Shown one piece after another: positions 1 through 8,294 of a DNA stretch of 64,000 bases (position 1 is its first letter; every line of letters starts with the position of its first letter). Below the pieces are notes generated by a model. It searched no databases, was not told the origin of the DNA, and saw only the letters and a list, made by a program, of their open reading frames with translations. This DNA is from Methanoregula sp. (GTDB taxonomy: Archaea; Halobacteriota; Methanomicrobia; Methanomicrobiales; Methanospirillaceae): assembly GCF_028712425.1 (NCBI RefSeq), contig NZ_JAQTQD010000003.1, positions 62,001-126,000 on the forward strand, read 5' to 3'. The translations under genes and the position numbers were made by a program.

Positions 1-182
1 TTCTTTGAAAACTTCTTTTGAATTTTGTCAAGGATTTTCCTCTCTGATGCGGTGAGCGGGGCTTCGGGTTCCAGTATGAGTTTTTTGCAGGGAAATTCCG
101 GAGATTTCTCTTTGGTTTTTTCCGGGTTTATCATTTTTGAGTCCGGCTTAAAGTGTGTTTCAACGATGATATTATCCGGCAT
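1..182 (-). CDS. Partial ORF, probable insertion-sequence protein N-terminus
   Basis: An open frame starts with ATG at 182 and runs leftward off the window edge, giving 60 visible residues beginning MPDNIIVETHFKPDS. The visible part is lysine/glutamate/proline-rich and has no motif I can name. It lies 41 nt downstream of a DUF2080-type transposon gene on the same strand. DUF2080 genes are normally found beside a transposase gene, so this may be the start of that transposase. That function is inferred from position only. Confidence 0.4.
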   Translation of the reverse strand, partial: MPDNIIVETHFKPDSKMINPEKTKEKSPEFPCKKLILEPEAPLTASERKILDKIQKKFSK

Positions 183-223
183 TGTACGCCACCGCTTTGA
201 TTTCTCCTGGAACCGGACATTGT

Positions 224-385
224 CTACCCCTCAGCAATCTGCTCAACGGGTTCCAGAAAAACGATTTTCACCTTTTTACCAACCCAGTCAACAGGGACGT
301 ATACCCTTCCGGAATTTCCTGATGGTTTGACGGTTTTTTCAATTATTTCATATCCGGAGACTTCTGCTTTCATTACATGGCTCAT
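224..385 (-). CDS. DUF2080 family transposase-associated protein
   Basis: This 53-residue ORF has an ATG at 385 and ends in TAG. It reads MSHVMKAEVSGYEIIEK and continues with a KPSGNSGRVYVPVDWVGKKV core. That core (K-x-S-G-N-S-x-R-V-Y-V-P-x-x-W-x-G-K-x-V) matches, from memory, the DUF2080 family of tiny archaeal transposon-encoded proteins with a possible AbrB/SpoVT-like fold. Their role in transposition is unknown. The next gene on the strand is the partial ORF at the window edge, and a transposase remnant lies divergently at 448-822. Together they suggest a nested or decayed insertion element. Confidence 0.7.
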   Translation of the reverse strand: MSHVMKAEVSGYEIIEKTVKPSGNSGRVYVPVDWVGKKVKIVFLEPVEQIAEG

Positions 386-447
386 AAGCGATGAATTGTA
401 ATTACAATGTAATTATTTTGTCAGTTATTAATTGCTATAAATTTCTC

Positions 448-822
448 AAAAATTACACCTCACGACCACAATTCCGATTACACTCTGGCCGCACGATAAA
501 CGAATACCACGGTTTGAGCGTAAGCGTCTATCATCCACACATCCGGCTGAAAGACATCACGACAAAACCGAACAACAACATCCTTGAGAGGTTAAACGGC
601 ACGTTCCGAGAGAGGACAAAGGTAATGCGCAGCCTTGACAGCTCAATGGGTGCGCAGGAGTTCGCAACCGGCTTGCAGACCTGTTACAATTGCATCCGAT
701 CCCATATGGGCATCAACGGATTAACACCGGCACAGATGGCAGGTATCCCCATCAACCTTACAGGAAACCGATGGGAGACGATGATTGGGTTGGCAAGTGG
801 AAAATTAAAACTCATATATTAG
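448..822 (+). pseudogene. Truncated DDE transposase, C-terminal fragment
   Basis: The frame encodes the C-terminal part of an archaeal IS6-like/integrase-type DDE transposase. It shows NNNILERLNGTFRERTKVMR, which contains the catalytic Glu region, followed by a YNCIRSHMGINGLTPAQMAG block typical of these enzymes, and ends at TAG 820-822. The N-terminal helix-turn-helix and the first two catalytic Asp residues are absent. The roughly 20 codons before residue KNYTSRP look like random AT-rich sequence. It is therefore a decayed insertion-sequence remnant and not a working gene. The family assignment is from motif memory. Confidence 0.7.
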
Positions 823-1022
823 TCAATTTTTAATTCCGGCTAAAATTTGAACTTATTTTTTATCCTATATATACATTTGTGCCGCAAGAAGAATGAATAG
901 AGAGAACTTAAACGGTAATTAGTACAGTTTTTCGCGCGGTCGAGGCAATTCTTGGTATTTTTCTGGTTTATTTAGCACAATAATCCGATTTAATCAAGAT
1001 TCAGGCAAATCAGATTCTTACA

Positions 1023-1032
1023 TGTTTATAAA
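1023..1032 (+). promoter_or_regulatory. TATA-like promoter element for the 1077 gene
   Basis: The AT-rich sequence gtttataaac lies in an otherwise empty stretch (823-1076). A transcription start about 25 nt downstream would fall near 1055, favouring the ATG at 1077 over the one at 1050. The rest of 823-1076 contains no convincing ORF. Confidence 0.4.
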
Positions 1033-1076
1033 CTTCATTTTCCAATTCTATGCATACAAAAGGGTGTGCGTACTTA

Positions 1077-1343
1077 ATGCCATTGTTCCATGGTCAGGAT
1101 TGCCCCAAACGAGTAATGGGATTTGCAATTGGTTTGATACTTCTAGTTAGCATCATTGCAACCATTACGTTTACGGTTATCGGGGTGTATTTTGGCATCG
1201 CAGTAATTGCACTTTCTACAGTTGTTTTGTGGTATATTTTAGATCAATGTGCCGATAAATTATTCACAGATCCAAAATATCGCATGTCAAAAGAAGAGAT
1301 GGAACGTTTTGGGAAAACAACAATTCCGCAAATTTCAAAATAG
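1077..1343 (+). CDS. Small membrane protein of unknown function (2 TM)
   Basis: The predicted protein has 88 residues from ATG 1077; an in-frame ATG at 1050 would add nine. After a short polar N-terminus (HGQDCPKRVMG) there are two closely spaced hydrophobic segments, roughly residues 14-36 and 38-60. A charged C-terminal tail containing KYRMSKEEMERFGK follows. I do not recognise the family. It is followed after 6 nt by a second AT-rich membrane-protein gene, so the two probably form a bicistron. Base composition is far more AT-rich than the flanking housekeeping genes, and transposase remnants lie just upstream, suggesting acquisition by transfer. Confidence 0.55.
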   Translation: MPLFHGQDCPKRVMGFAIGLILLVSIIATITFTVIGVYFGIAVIALSTVVLWYILDQCADKLFTDPKYRMSKEEMERFGKTTIPQISK

Positions 1344-1349
1344 AAAACG

Positions 1350-1817
1350 TTGGTGCGAATTTTGCACAACAATCTTTTTAAATTTTATTCGGATAAAGCA
1401 AGAGATGTACTAAATAACAGAAATTTTTTTGAAAGTGTCTATCTTACTTCACTAATAACTTTATTGGCTCCTATCCTCTCTTTTCAAAGTGCTTCGGATG
1501 GAACTTTATTAGCAGTTCTTTTAGGAAATTATCTAGCGACATTCATTTTTTTAATTTGTTTGTCTGGAATTCCAATATTAGCGTATATTTTCTTTGAGTT
1601 AAAATATCGAGAATACCGATTCAACTACATGCGAATTGTAATTGGCCATTTATACAATACTGATATCAAAAAAAGAGAGGGGGCTCCAACAACATATTTC
1701 GAATTATGTGATATTCTTATTGAAATGACATTATTTTCGAGAGATCATATAATGATAATTCTACGAGATCTCGCTCTTTATCAAGAACCAGATTCGCCAC
1801 CACAAGCAATCGCATAA
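1350..1817 (+). CDS. Membrane protein of unknown function
   Basis: This 155-residue frame starts at a TTG 6 nt after the preceding stop; no ATG or better start occurs until far inside the gene. There is an N-terminal amphipathic stretch, then hydrophobic segments at roughly residues 28-47 and 52-80, and a soluble C-terminal half with RFNYMRIVIGHLYN and a predicted helical region. No family is recognised. Codon use is strongly AT-biased, like its upstream partner and unlike the thermosome gene downstream. It is probably cotranscribed with the 1077 gene. The start is uncertain. Confidence 0.5.
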   Translation: MVRILHNNLFKFYSDKARDVLNNRNFFESVYLTSLITLLAPILSFQSASDGTLLAVLLGNYLATFIFLICLSGIPILAYIFFELKYREYRFNYMRIVIGHLYNTDIKKREGAPTTYFELCDILIEMTLFSRDHIMIILRDLALYQEPDSPPQAIA

Positions 1818-1901
1818 ATTTTATTCTTCACCAACCTCAGCGCAACACCAATCGGTGCTGCTGTGGATCAACCATTAAAGCAACAGAACAATTTCAACAA
1901 A

Positions 1902-1910
1902 CTTTATATA
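1902..1910 (+). promoter_or_regulatory. TATA box of the thermosome gene
   Basis: The sequence ctttatata lies about 53 nt before the chosen thermosome start. That would place the transcription start near 1935 and give a short leader. It is the clearest TATA element in the 145-bp intergenic region. Confidence 0.55.
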
Positions 1911-1962
1911 GAACCACAAACCAATTTTAGTGCTAAATCTAGTGCAAAACGTGGTGATTTTA

Positions 1963-3618
1963 ATGTCACAGCAACTTGGAGGACAACAGATTCTTATTCT
2001 CAAGGAAGGCAGCACCCGTACCCGCGGCCGCGACGCCCAGGGTATGAACATCACCGCCGCAAAGGCAGTGGCAGCTGCAGTCAGGACCACCCTTGGCCCC
2101 AAAGGTATGGACAAGATGCTCGTCGACACCATCGGGGATGTCGTCATCACCAACGATGGCGTGACGATCCTCAAAGAGATGGACATCGAACACCCGGCCG
2201 CAAAGATGATGGTCGAGGTCGCAAAGACCCAGGACGACGAAGTTGGCGACGGGACCACCTCAGCGGTCGTTATTGCCGGGGAGCTCTTGAAGAAGGCAGA
2301 GGACCTCCTCGAGCAGGACGTCCACCCGACGGTCATCACCCACGGGTACCGCATGGCCGCAGAGAAGGCCCAGGCAATTTTAAAGGACATTGCCATCGAT
2401 GTCAAGGCAACCGACAAGGCACTCTTAAAGAACATTGCCGGAACCGCAATGACCGGGAAGAGTGCAGAGGCAAGCAAGGAGAAGCTCTGCGACCTCGTTG
2501 TCAGGGCAGTCACCATGGTGGCTGACAATGATGGCAGCGTAGACATCGAGAACATCAAGGTCGAGAAGAAGAACGGCGGTTCGATCGAGGACTCCGAGAT
2601 CATCGAGGGCGTCCTCATTGACAAGGAGCGCGTCCACCCCGCGATGCCCAAGAAGGTCACCAATGCAAAGATCCTCCTGCTCAACGCAGCAGTCGAATTC
2701 AAGAAAACCGAAGTCGACGCCGAGATCGCTATCACTTCCCCCGACCAGCTCCAGGCATTCCTCGATGAGGAAGAGCGGATGGTCAAGGGCATTGTCGACA
2801 AGATCGTTGCAAGCGGCGCAAACGTCCTCTTCTGCCAGAAGGGTATCGACGACATCGCCCAGCACTACCTGGCAAAGGCCGGCATCTTTGCCACCCGCCG
2901 GGTCAAGAAGAGCGACATGGAGAAGCTCGTCCGGGCAACCGGTGCAACCCTCGTCTCGTCCATCGACGCCATCAGCAAGGAAGAGCTCGGGAAGGCCGGG
3001 CTCGTTGAGGAGCGCAAGGTCGGCGGCGAAGAGATGACCTTTGTCGAGCAGTGCAAGAACCCCAAGGCAGTCTCCGTAATCGTCAAGGGCGGCACCGAGC
3101 ACGTTGTTGACGAGCTCGAACGCGCCATCCACGACTCACTCCGCGTTGTTGGTGTCGTTATCGAGGACAAGAAGGTCGTTGCCGGTGGCGGTGCACCCGA
3201 GACCGAACTCTCGCTCCGTCTCCGCGAGTACGCGGCAACTGTAGGCGGCAAGGAACAGCTGGCTATCGAAGCCTTTGCAGCCGCACTCGAGATCATCCCC
3301 CGCACCCTTGCAGAGAATGCAGGTCTCGACCCCATCGACATGCTGGTCGAGATCCGTGCATCCCACGAGAAGGGCAAGAAGACCTTCGGCCTGAACGTGT
3401 ACGAAGGCAAGGCAGTCGACATGAAGGCGGCCGGTGTTGTCGAGCCCCTCCGCGTCAAAACCCAGGCAATCTCCTCCGCAGCAGAAGCAGCGGTCATGAT
3501 CCTGCGCATTGACGATGTCATCGCCTCGTCCAAGTCCCCCGAGCCCGCAGGCGGCATGCCCCCGGGCGGCATGGGTGGCATGGGCGGTATGCCCCCCGGC
3601 ATGGGCGGCGACTTCTAA
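1963..3618 (+). CDS. thsA: Thermosome subunit (group II chaperonin)
   Basis: This is an ATP-dependent cytosolic protein-folding chaperonin of 551 residues, the usual length. The N-terminus has the typical QQILILKEG and [10 protein letters not shown] segments. [17 protein letters not shown] and GDGTTSAVV form the nucleotide-binding and catalytic regions, VAGGGAPE lies in the second equatorial half, and the C-terminus is the Gly/Met-rich tail ([17 protein letters not shown]) that lines the ring cavity. The frame stays open 11 codons upstream, but ATG 1963 gives the family-standard N-terminus MSQQLGGQ and sits properly downstream of the TATA at 1902. The gene is monocistronic. Which paralogue this is cannot be told from one copy. 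Confidence 0.95.
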   Translation: MSQQLGGQQILILKEGSTRTRGRDAQGMNITAAKAVAAAVRTTLGPKGMDKMLVDTIGDVVITNDGVTILKEMDIEHPAAKMMVEVAKTQDDEVGDGTTSAVVIAGELLKKAEDLLEQDVHPTVITHGYRMAAEKAQAILKDIAIDVKATDKALLKNIAGTAMTGKSAEASKEKLCDLVVRAVTMVADNDGSVDIENIKVEKKNGGSIEDSEIIEGVLIDKERVHPAMPKKVTNAKILLLNAAVEFKKTEVDAEIAITSPDQLQAFLDEEERMVKGIVDKIVASGANVLFCQKGIDDIAQHYLAKAGIFATRRVKKSDMEKLVRATGATLVSSIDAISKEELGKAGLVEERKVGGEEMTFVEQCKNPKAVSVIVKGGTEHVVDELERAIHDSLRVVGVVIEDKKVVAGGGAPETELSLRLREYAATVGGKEQLAIEAFAAALEIIPRTLAENAGLDPIDMLVEIRASHEKGKKTFGLNVYEGKAVDMKAAGVVEPLRVKTQAISSAAEAAVMILRIDDVIASSKSPEPAGGMPPGGMGGMGGMPPGMGGDF

Positions 3619-3628
3619 ACCCGATACC

Positions 3629-3636
3629 TCTTTTTT
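3629..3636 (+). terminator. T-run terminator after the thermosome gene
   Basis: A run of six T residues (3631-3636) follows the thermosome stop after 12 nt. This matches archaeal intrinsic termination at oligo-T tracts. No stable hairpin is needed or obvious. Confidence 0.4.
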
Positions 3637-3847
3637 CGGATTATTTCCGTCTGAATTTATCCGCTGTTTTTCTTCGCATCATCCGGTTCGTATTCTGCAA
3701 GAGCAACACCAGACCGAAGGTTCAACAGTATACCCAATCCCGAAAGCACTTGCTCCGCTCTTCGATCAACTATCTGCAGGAACTCTCTGTTTGACCGGTC
3801 CGCCCATCCGCAGATCAGGTCAGAACCGAAAAAAGAAAAAAAGGATT

Positions 3848-4465
3848 TTACCAGGTCGCGTTGCTGGTCATATAGGTTGTCGGGGTGCCCATACCATAGA
3901 AGGACTCGCCCTTCTTGACGATGATGACACCGGTCACGTTCAGGTTGTAACCGTCGGCATATTCAAAGGTACCTTCGTTCTCGCCGAAGTCGTACCCCCA
4001 CTGGGCGGTGGGTGCGATATCCATGGAGTTGAACTTCCCTGCAATGGCACCGACTGCCTTGACCGAGTGGACTTTATTGTCAGAGTTGACCCAGGTAATC
4101 CGCGTTCCGGGAAGGACCATCAGGGTGGATGGGGTGAAGGTATTGTTTGCAATGTGGATCACGGTGACCTTGGTGGACGGGGTCATTCCGGCGGTCACAA
4201 TCGCGGTCTTCGTTGCCGTTACTTCGGCGGTTGTTTCCGTGGCAGCCGGTATCGCTGTGGTGGCGACAGGCGTGGTCTCGACAACGGCAGGTTCTGTCGT
4301 GGCAACAGGTGTCGCCTCAACAGTTGTCTCAATAACCGTCGGCACTGCAGTTGGTGTTTCGGTTGCAACGGTTGTCGTTACCGGGGCTGTCGATTGCGGC
4401 AGGGTACATCCGCTGGCTGCGACAAGGGCGATAACCAGAATAAGAAATCCAAGGATTTTCTTCAT
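3848..4465 (-). CDS. Exported lipoprotein with a cupredoxin-like domain lacking copper ligands
   Basis: The 205-residue protein has a lipoprotein signal: a hydrophobic segment ends in AASGC with the lipidated Cys at position 20. A Thr/Ala/Pro/Val-rich spacer (about residues 21-95) is probably extended and glycosylated at the cell surface. The C-terminal roughly 105 residues have a plastocyanin-like pattern: FTPSTLMVLPGTRITWVNSD, then H133 in KVHSVKA, and a final strand VTGVIIV. In blue copper proteins the last loop supplies Cys, His and Met. Here it reads EYADGYNLNVTG and contains none of these. It probably keeps the fold without type-1 copper. The gene is monocistronic and convergent with the thermosome. 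Confidence 0.75.
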   Translation of the reverse strand: MKKILGFLILVIALVAASGCTLPQSTAPVTTTVATETPTAVPTVIETTVEATPVATTEPAVVETTPVATTAIPAATETTAEVTATKTAIVTAGMTPSTKVTVIHIANNTFTPSTLMVLPGTRITWVNSDNKVHSVKAVGAIAGKFNSMDIAPTAQWGYDFGENEGTFEYADGYNLNVTGVIIVKKGESFYGMGTPTTYMTSNATW

Positions 4466-4713
4466 AGTATGTAGTTTTATTTCTCCCTATGATTAAATTT
4501 ACTTATCAGATCTCCGTTCTTTTTCTGTTAGGGGCGCGATTTTTCTTTTAACCGGGAAATCCCGCGTTTTTCTCTCCAGGGGGAGTCATCACAGCAGGAA
4601 ATCCTAGATGGAACGGTAAATGTCATAACCATCATTTTTCATAAAAATGTCCTGTTCAGAACGATCAGTGACACCCAACAGGTTAATGAACCCTGACAGA
4701 TCCAGTATCTGCC

Positions 4714-5079
4714 ATGAGCGACCGGTTCATCTCCATGAAACATCGGACAGACTGTTATCATTGTCATGAGATAGCGGATCAGGTCATTACCGCAGTGCCG
4801 TACCAGGCGCAGGTGGTCTGCGATCACTGTGGTGCGACACGGGTCTTTATCCCGCGTATCGAGGATGTCGATCCATCAGGGACACTGGGAAAAGCCCTGA
4901 AATACCCGGTCTGGGAACTGGTGCAGGATGCGACATGCCGGAACTGTCACGTGACCGGTCCCCACGATATCGTTGTCAGTTCGCGTATCCTCACGGTCCG
5001 GTGCCACAACTGCCGGTTTACGCATTTCTATAAGTTCGATCTCGAGTACATGGCAGGTGATGAAGAAAAAGGCATGTGA
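4714..5079 (+). CDS. Zinc-ribbon protein of unknown function
   Basis: The 121-residue soluble protein carries four CxxC knuckles: CYHC (near residue 14), CDHC (near 36), CRNC (near 75) and CHNC (near 97). They form two probable zinc ribbons arranged in tandem. A YMAGDEEKGM tail follows. No enzymatic motif is present. The ATG at 4714 is the first in frame and precedes the first Cys pair by 13 residues. It is convergent with the por operon, whose last gene ends 35 nt away. I cannot assign a function; nucleic-acid or protein binding is possible for such proteins. Confidence 0.7.
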   Translation: MSDRFISMKHRTDCYHCHEIADQVITAVPYQAQVVCDHCGATRVFIPRIEDVDPSGTLGKALKYPVWELVQDATCRNCHVTGPHDIVVSSRILTVRCHNCRFTHFYKFDLEYMAGDEEKGM

Positions 5080-5114
5080 AACCGGCGGATTACATGCCTT
5101 ACTGGCGAAAAAAG

Positions 5115-5375
5115 TTACTTCTCTTCCCTGACCATGGATATGGCTTTCTTCGGGCATTCGTTGGCACAGATGCCGCAGCCCTTGCAGAAGTCCAGGTCGA
5201 TTACCAGTTCTTCATCAATCACGCCGTCCGGGCAATAGGTCTGGCAGAGCCCGCAGGCATTGCATTTCTCTTTATCGACAACCGGCCGGAAGACCCGCCA
5301 GGTGCCGGTTTTGCCGGCTGCTCCCTGGATTGGCCTGTTGATTGCGAGGCGCTCGCGTGCCTGTGAGGGGGTCAT
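5115..5375 (-). CDS. porD: Pyruvate/2-oxoacid:ferredoxin oxidoreductase delta subunit
   Basis: The 86-residue protein contains two 4Fe-4S cluster motifs, CNACGLCQTYCP and CKGCGICANECP. It passes electrons from the catalytic subunits to ferredoxin. Length and the N-terminal segment (TGTWRVFRPVVDKEKC) are typical of PorD. Its start ATG overlaps the porC stop by 4 nt (ATGA), and it is the last gene of a four-gene operon B-A-C-D. Substrate specificity (pyruvate versus branched-chain 2-oxoacid) cannot be decided from this subunit. Confidence 0.9.
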   Translation of the reverse strand: MTPSQARERLAINRPIQGAAGKTGTWRVFRPVVDKEKCNACGLCQTYCPDGVIDEELVIDLDFCKGCGICANECPKKAISMVREEK

Positions 5376-5899
5376 GCGTTCATCTCCTGGTATGCTGCTT
5401 CGGCAGCCTTCACGTTCCGCTCATCGGAGAACATCTCCTTGATGGCCTTCTTTGCAGATTCCACGGAGACCAGCCCCTGCTTTGCAAGGGCGCCGATGAC
5501 CGGGGTGTTGAGGATGGGGCTGCCTGAGACCACAAGGTTCTCCCGCAGGGCGATGCCGGTAAGGTCGACATTGCTAGATAAGAACCCGGGGAAGTCCTTC
5601 TTCTGCTGGCTGTTGACCAGAACTTTTCCGCCTTTTTTGAGCCCCTGGAGGACATCGACCACGTCCATGACGCTTGCGTCAAGCACGATCACCATGTCCG
5701 GTCTCTTGATCTGGCTGTAGATCCGGACCGGCTTGTCATCGATCCGGACAAACGAGACGATCGGTGCACCCCGGCGTTCGGCCCCGTAGAACGGTGCTGC
5801 GGTTGCGTACTTGCCATCGTGGATTGCGGCAAGGGCGAGGAGCCGGGCTGCCGTGACACCGCCCTGCCCCCCACGGGAATGGATGCGGATCTCAAACAT
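5372..5899 (-). CDS. porC: Pyruvate/2-oxoacid:ferredoxin oxidoreductase gamma subunit
   Basis: This is the 175-residue gamma subunit. It starts FEIRIHSRGGQGGVTAAR, the conserved GGQG motif, and continues with APFYGAERRGAPIVSF, typical of PorC/VorC. The subunit binds near CoA and completes the catalytic heterotetramer. It overlaps porA by 8 nt and porD by 4 nt, so translation is coupled. In methanogens the complex mainly runs as pyruvate synthase, carboxylating acetyl-CoA for biosynthesis. Confidence 0.9.
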   Translation of the reverse strand: MFEIRIHSRGGQGGVTAARLLALAAIHDGKYATAAPFYGAERRGAPIVSFVRIDDKPVRIYSQIKRPDMVIVLDASVMDVVDVLQGLKKGGKVLVNSQQKKDFPGFLSSNVDLTGIALRENLVVSGSPILNTPVIGALAKQGLVSVESAKKAIKEMFSDERNVKAAEAAYQEMNA

Positions 5900-7004
5900 T
5901 GCCGCTCACCCCGAACCAGAACTCTTCTCCTATCCGCCGTTTCCGGACAAACCCGGCAATGTCCTCATAGGTGACTTCCTGTCCGCCAATACCGGCAATT
6001 ACGCTGAAGACCGGCTCTCTTGTCTGTGCTACTATTTCGGTTGCGAGGATCCCCCCGCGCCCGAACGAGTAGTCGCGGTCGATGACAACGACCTGCTTCC
6101 CTTTGAGGTCCAGTTTCGGGAACGGGCGGAGCCAGCGCAGGCGCATGGACCCGGCCTTTATCCCCTCCTTCCGGAGGAGGTCGACTGCTACTTCTGCCTC
6201 CTTCCCAAGGGTGCCCAAAGCCACGATCACGACCTCAGCATCTGAACACTGGTAGTCTTCCGTGAACCCGTACTTGCGGCCGAACCGCTTTGCAAACTCC
6301 TTCTGGGTCTCTTCGATCACCTTCACCGAGTCACGCATCGAGCGTTCGATGTCCCAGCGGAACCGGAACTGCTGGTCCGGGCCGGTAAGGCAGCCATAGC
6401 CTGCCGGGTTCTTGACATCGATTGCATGCGGGAGGTGGATGGGGGGGATGAAGTCCCCAAGGTCAACGGTGTCGAGCGGCTGCATGATGTGGGAGAGGAG
6501 GAATCCGTCGAGGTTCACCATCACGGGAAGAAGGACATCGTTGTGCTCTGCAATCCGGAATGCCATGAGCGTTGCATCGTAGGCTTCCTGCACTGTGCTG
6601 ACATAGACCTGCAGCCAGCCGGTGTCCCGCTCCTGCAGGGCATCGGTATGCTCTGCCCAGATGTTCCAGCCGGGGCCGAGCGAGCGGTTGACATTTGCCA
6701 TCACGATGGGGAGCCGTGCGCCAGCGGCCCAGTTGGTCATCTCGTGCATGTAGAGAAGACCGTGAGAACTCGTTGCGGTGAAGGTGCGAATCCCCGTGAT
6801 GCTCGCACCAATACAGGCTGCCATTGCCGAATGCTCGCTCTCGACTGCGATGTAGCGGCTTTTCAGCTCGCCGCTGGAGACAAACTCGGCAACCTGCTCA
6901 ACGATCTCGGTCTGCGGCGTGATCGGGTAGGCAGCAACAACGGTTGGCGCAGCCTGTTTTACGGCTTCGGCAACTGCCTTGTTGCCGGTGGCGATCTTCT
7001 TCAT
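5892..7004 (-). CDS. porA: Pyruvate/2-oxoacid:ferredoxin oxidoreductase alpha subunit
   Basis: The 370-residue alpha subunit opens with the family pattern GNKAVAEAVKQAAPTVVAAY followed by PITPQTEI. EHSAMAACIGAS and TSSHGLLYMHE come next, together forming the pyrimidine-domain side of the thiamine-diphosphate site. DTGWLQVY and LLPVMVNLDGFLLSH are typical of PorA. Its ATG overlaps the porB stop by 4 nt. Sequence features fit pyruvate oxidoreductase slightly better than the isovalerate enzyme, but I regard the substrate as inferred. Confidence 0.9.
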   Translation of the reverse strand: MKKIATGNKAVAEAVKQAAPTVVAAYPITPQTEIVEQVAEFVSSGELKSRYIAVESEHSAMAACIGASITGIRTFTATSSHGLLYMHEMTNWAAGARLPIVMANVNRSLGPGWNIWAEHTDALQERDTGWLQVYVSTVQEAYDATLMAFRIAEHNDVLLPVMVNLDGFLLSHIMQPLDTVDLGDFIPPIHLPHAIDVKNPAGYGCLTGPDQQFRFRWDIERSMRDSVKVIEETQKEFAKRFGRKYGFTEDYQCSDAEVVIVALGTLGKEAEVAVDLLRKEGIKAGSMRLRWLRPFPKLDLKGKQVVVIDRDYSFGRGGILATEIVAQTREPVFSVIAGIGGQEVTYEDIAGFVRKRRIGEEFWFGVSGNV

Positions 7005-7888
7005 GACGATGCCTCCTCTGCCGCCAGCTTTGCAAAGTTCTTTGCAATGCGCTGTTTTAAGATCTCGACCGTCTTTGGATCAATGCCTTTGAACCGGCCC
7101 TGCGGCTTCAGGTAGTCCTCGAGCGGTATGGGCTTTTTCATTGCCGCCTTCGACTGCGGGCCAATAGTGAGTTTCCCGTACTCACGCTCGTACAGCACCC
7201 ACATACCTGACTTTACTGCGAGCTTGCCCATCTCAACGCTCCTCTCGGTTGAGTATCGCCAGCCGGGCGGGCAGGGGGCGAGGATATGGATGAATGACGG
7301 GCCCCGGACCGCGAGGGCTTTTGTGACTTTCTTGAAGAGGTCCTGCGGGTAGGCGGCGCAGGCTGTTGCCTGGTAGGGCAGGTCGTGGGCTGCGGCGATT
7401 GCGTCGATATCCTTCTTGGCATCGGTCTTCCCTGCCGGGGTCGTGGTGGTCCGTGCGCCAAGCGGCGTGCCGCTCGAACGCTGCATGCCGGTGTTGCCAT
7501 ATGCCTCGTTATCATAACAGATGTAGAGGAAGTCCGTGCCCCGCTCGAATGCCCCGGACATCGCCTGGATACCGATGTCGAGTGTCCCGCCGTCACCGGC
7601 ATAGACGATGACATTGGTCTTTTTCCCGGCTGCCCTGAACGCGTTGCTCATGCCCGAGGCGCATGCAGCGGCAGCGCCGAACGCGATGTTGTAGACGGGG
7701 ACGTTGAAGGCTGTGTTGGGGTAGATGCCCTGGATGACGCTTGTGCAGCATGCCGGCACAACAAGGACCGTATCCGGCCCTGCTGCCTTGAGCACGTACC
7801 GGAGGGAGAGCGAGTCGCTGCACCCGGCACAGGCAGATGTGCACTTCAGGATGAATTCTTCTTTGGGGATTTCTGCGATGGTGTCCAA
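7001..7888 (-). CDS. porB: Pyruvate/2-oxoacid:ferredoxin oxidoreductase beta subunit
   Basis: This is the thiamine-diphosphate and 4Fe-4S subunit, 295 residues. Cluster cysteines lie in CTSACAGC near residue 15, with a further Cys pair in VVPACCTS. The ThDP/Mg motif is AGDGGTLDIG, followed by YICYDNEAYGNTGMQRS. It is the first gene of the operon, unlike the common C-D-A-B order. The start is a TTG at 7888; a TAG closes the frame upstream and no ATG or GTG is available before the cluster motif. The purine-rich stretch just before it is too close to be a good ribosome site, so the exact start is uncertain. Confidence 0.9.
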   Translation of the reverse strand: MDTIAEIPKEEFILKCTSACAGCSDSLSLRYVLKAAGPDTVLVVPACCTSVIQGIYPNTAFNVPVYNIAFGAAAACASGMSNAFRAAGKKTNVIVYAGDGGTLDIGIQAMSGAFERGTDFLYICYDNEAYGNTGMQRSSGTPLGARTTTTPAGKTDAKKDIDAIAAAHDLPYQATACAAYPQDLFKKVTKALAVRGPSFIHILAPCPPGWRYSTERSVEMGKLAVKSGMWVLYEREYGKLTIGPQSKAAMKKPIPLEDYLKPQGRFKGIDPKTVEILKQRIAKNFAKLAAEEASS

Positions 7889-8294
7889 CTCCTGCAGGTG
7901 GTTTGAGTGATCGGAGAGCGCAGTACGCGATCGTGAGATCTATCATTATTTATCATCCGTGCTGGTGAAAAAAGTATCATAATTGAGCTGAGAATTTTGC
8001 AGGAAAATCCGGATCCGGCTCGCATAAAAAAACGCGATCGCTCGTGCGAAATTTTTTTTTCTATCCCCCTCTTGCCCCCTGCCTAAAATTTTTCAACCAC
8101 CCCTGGCTTCATAGGTTGCACCATCACGCCGGAGATCCAAAAGTTTTGTAGCATGTACATGCAGATTCTAGGTTAATTATCCGATTGTAGCCTCATCAAC
8201 TAACACCTCATGATCGCGATGAAAAAATTTTCAGCAGGGTCTTCACCCAAAAAATGGTATCCAACGCGTTTGGAAAAACAATCCCGGGACCTAA
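7889..8294. promoter_or_regulatory. por operon upstream region
   Basis: This 406-bp stretch has no ORF I believe in. Reading on the minus strand it is the leader and promoter region of porB, with AT-rich patches near 7945-7985 and a T/A tract at 8050-8060. It contains a perfect 12-bp palindrome, gcatgtacatgc, at 8151-8162, and several pyrimidine runs. The CARF gene upstream ends at 8295, and a minus-strand T-run lies near 8272-8278. Confidence 0.5.

Noticed and set aside
25-330. 101-codon plus frame at the left edge
   Set aside because: The opposite strand carries the DUF2080 gene and the partial IS ORF, which explain the open frame.
1875-2855. 326-codon minus-strand frame opposite the thermosome gene
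   Set aside because: It is an antisense shadow of a highly codon-biased gene and has no family features.
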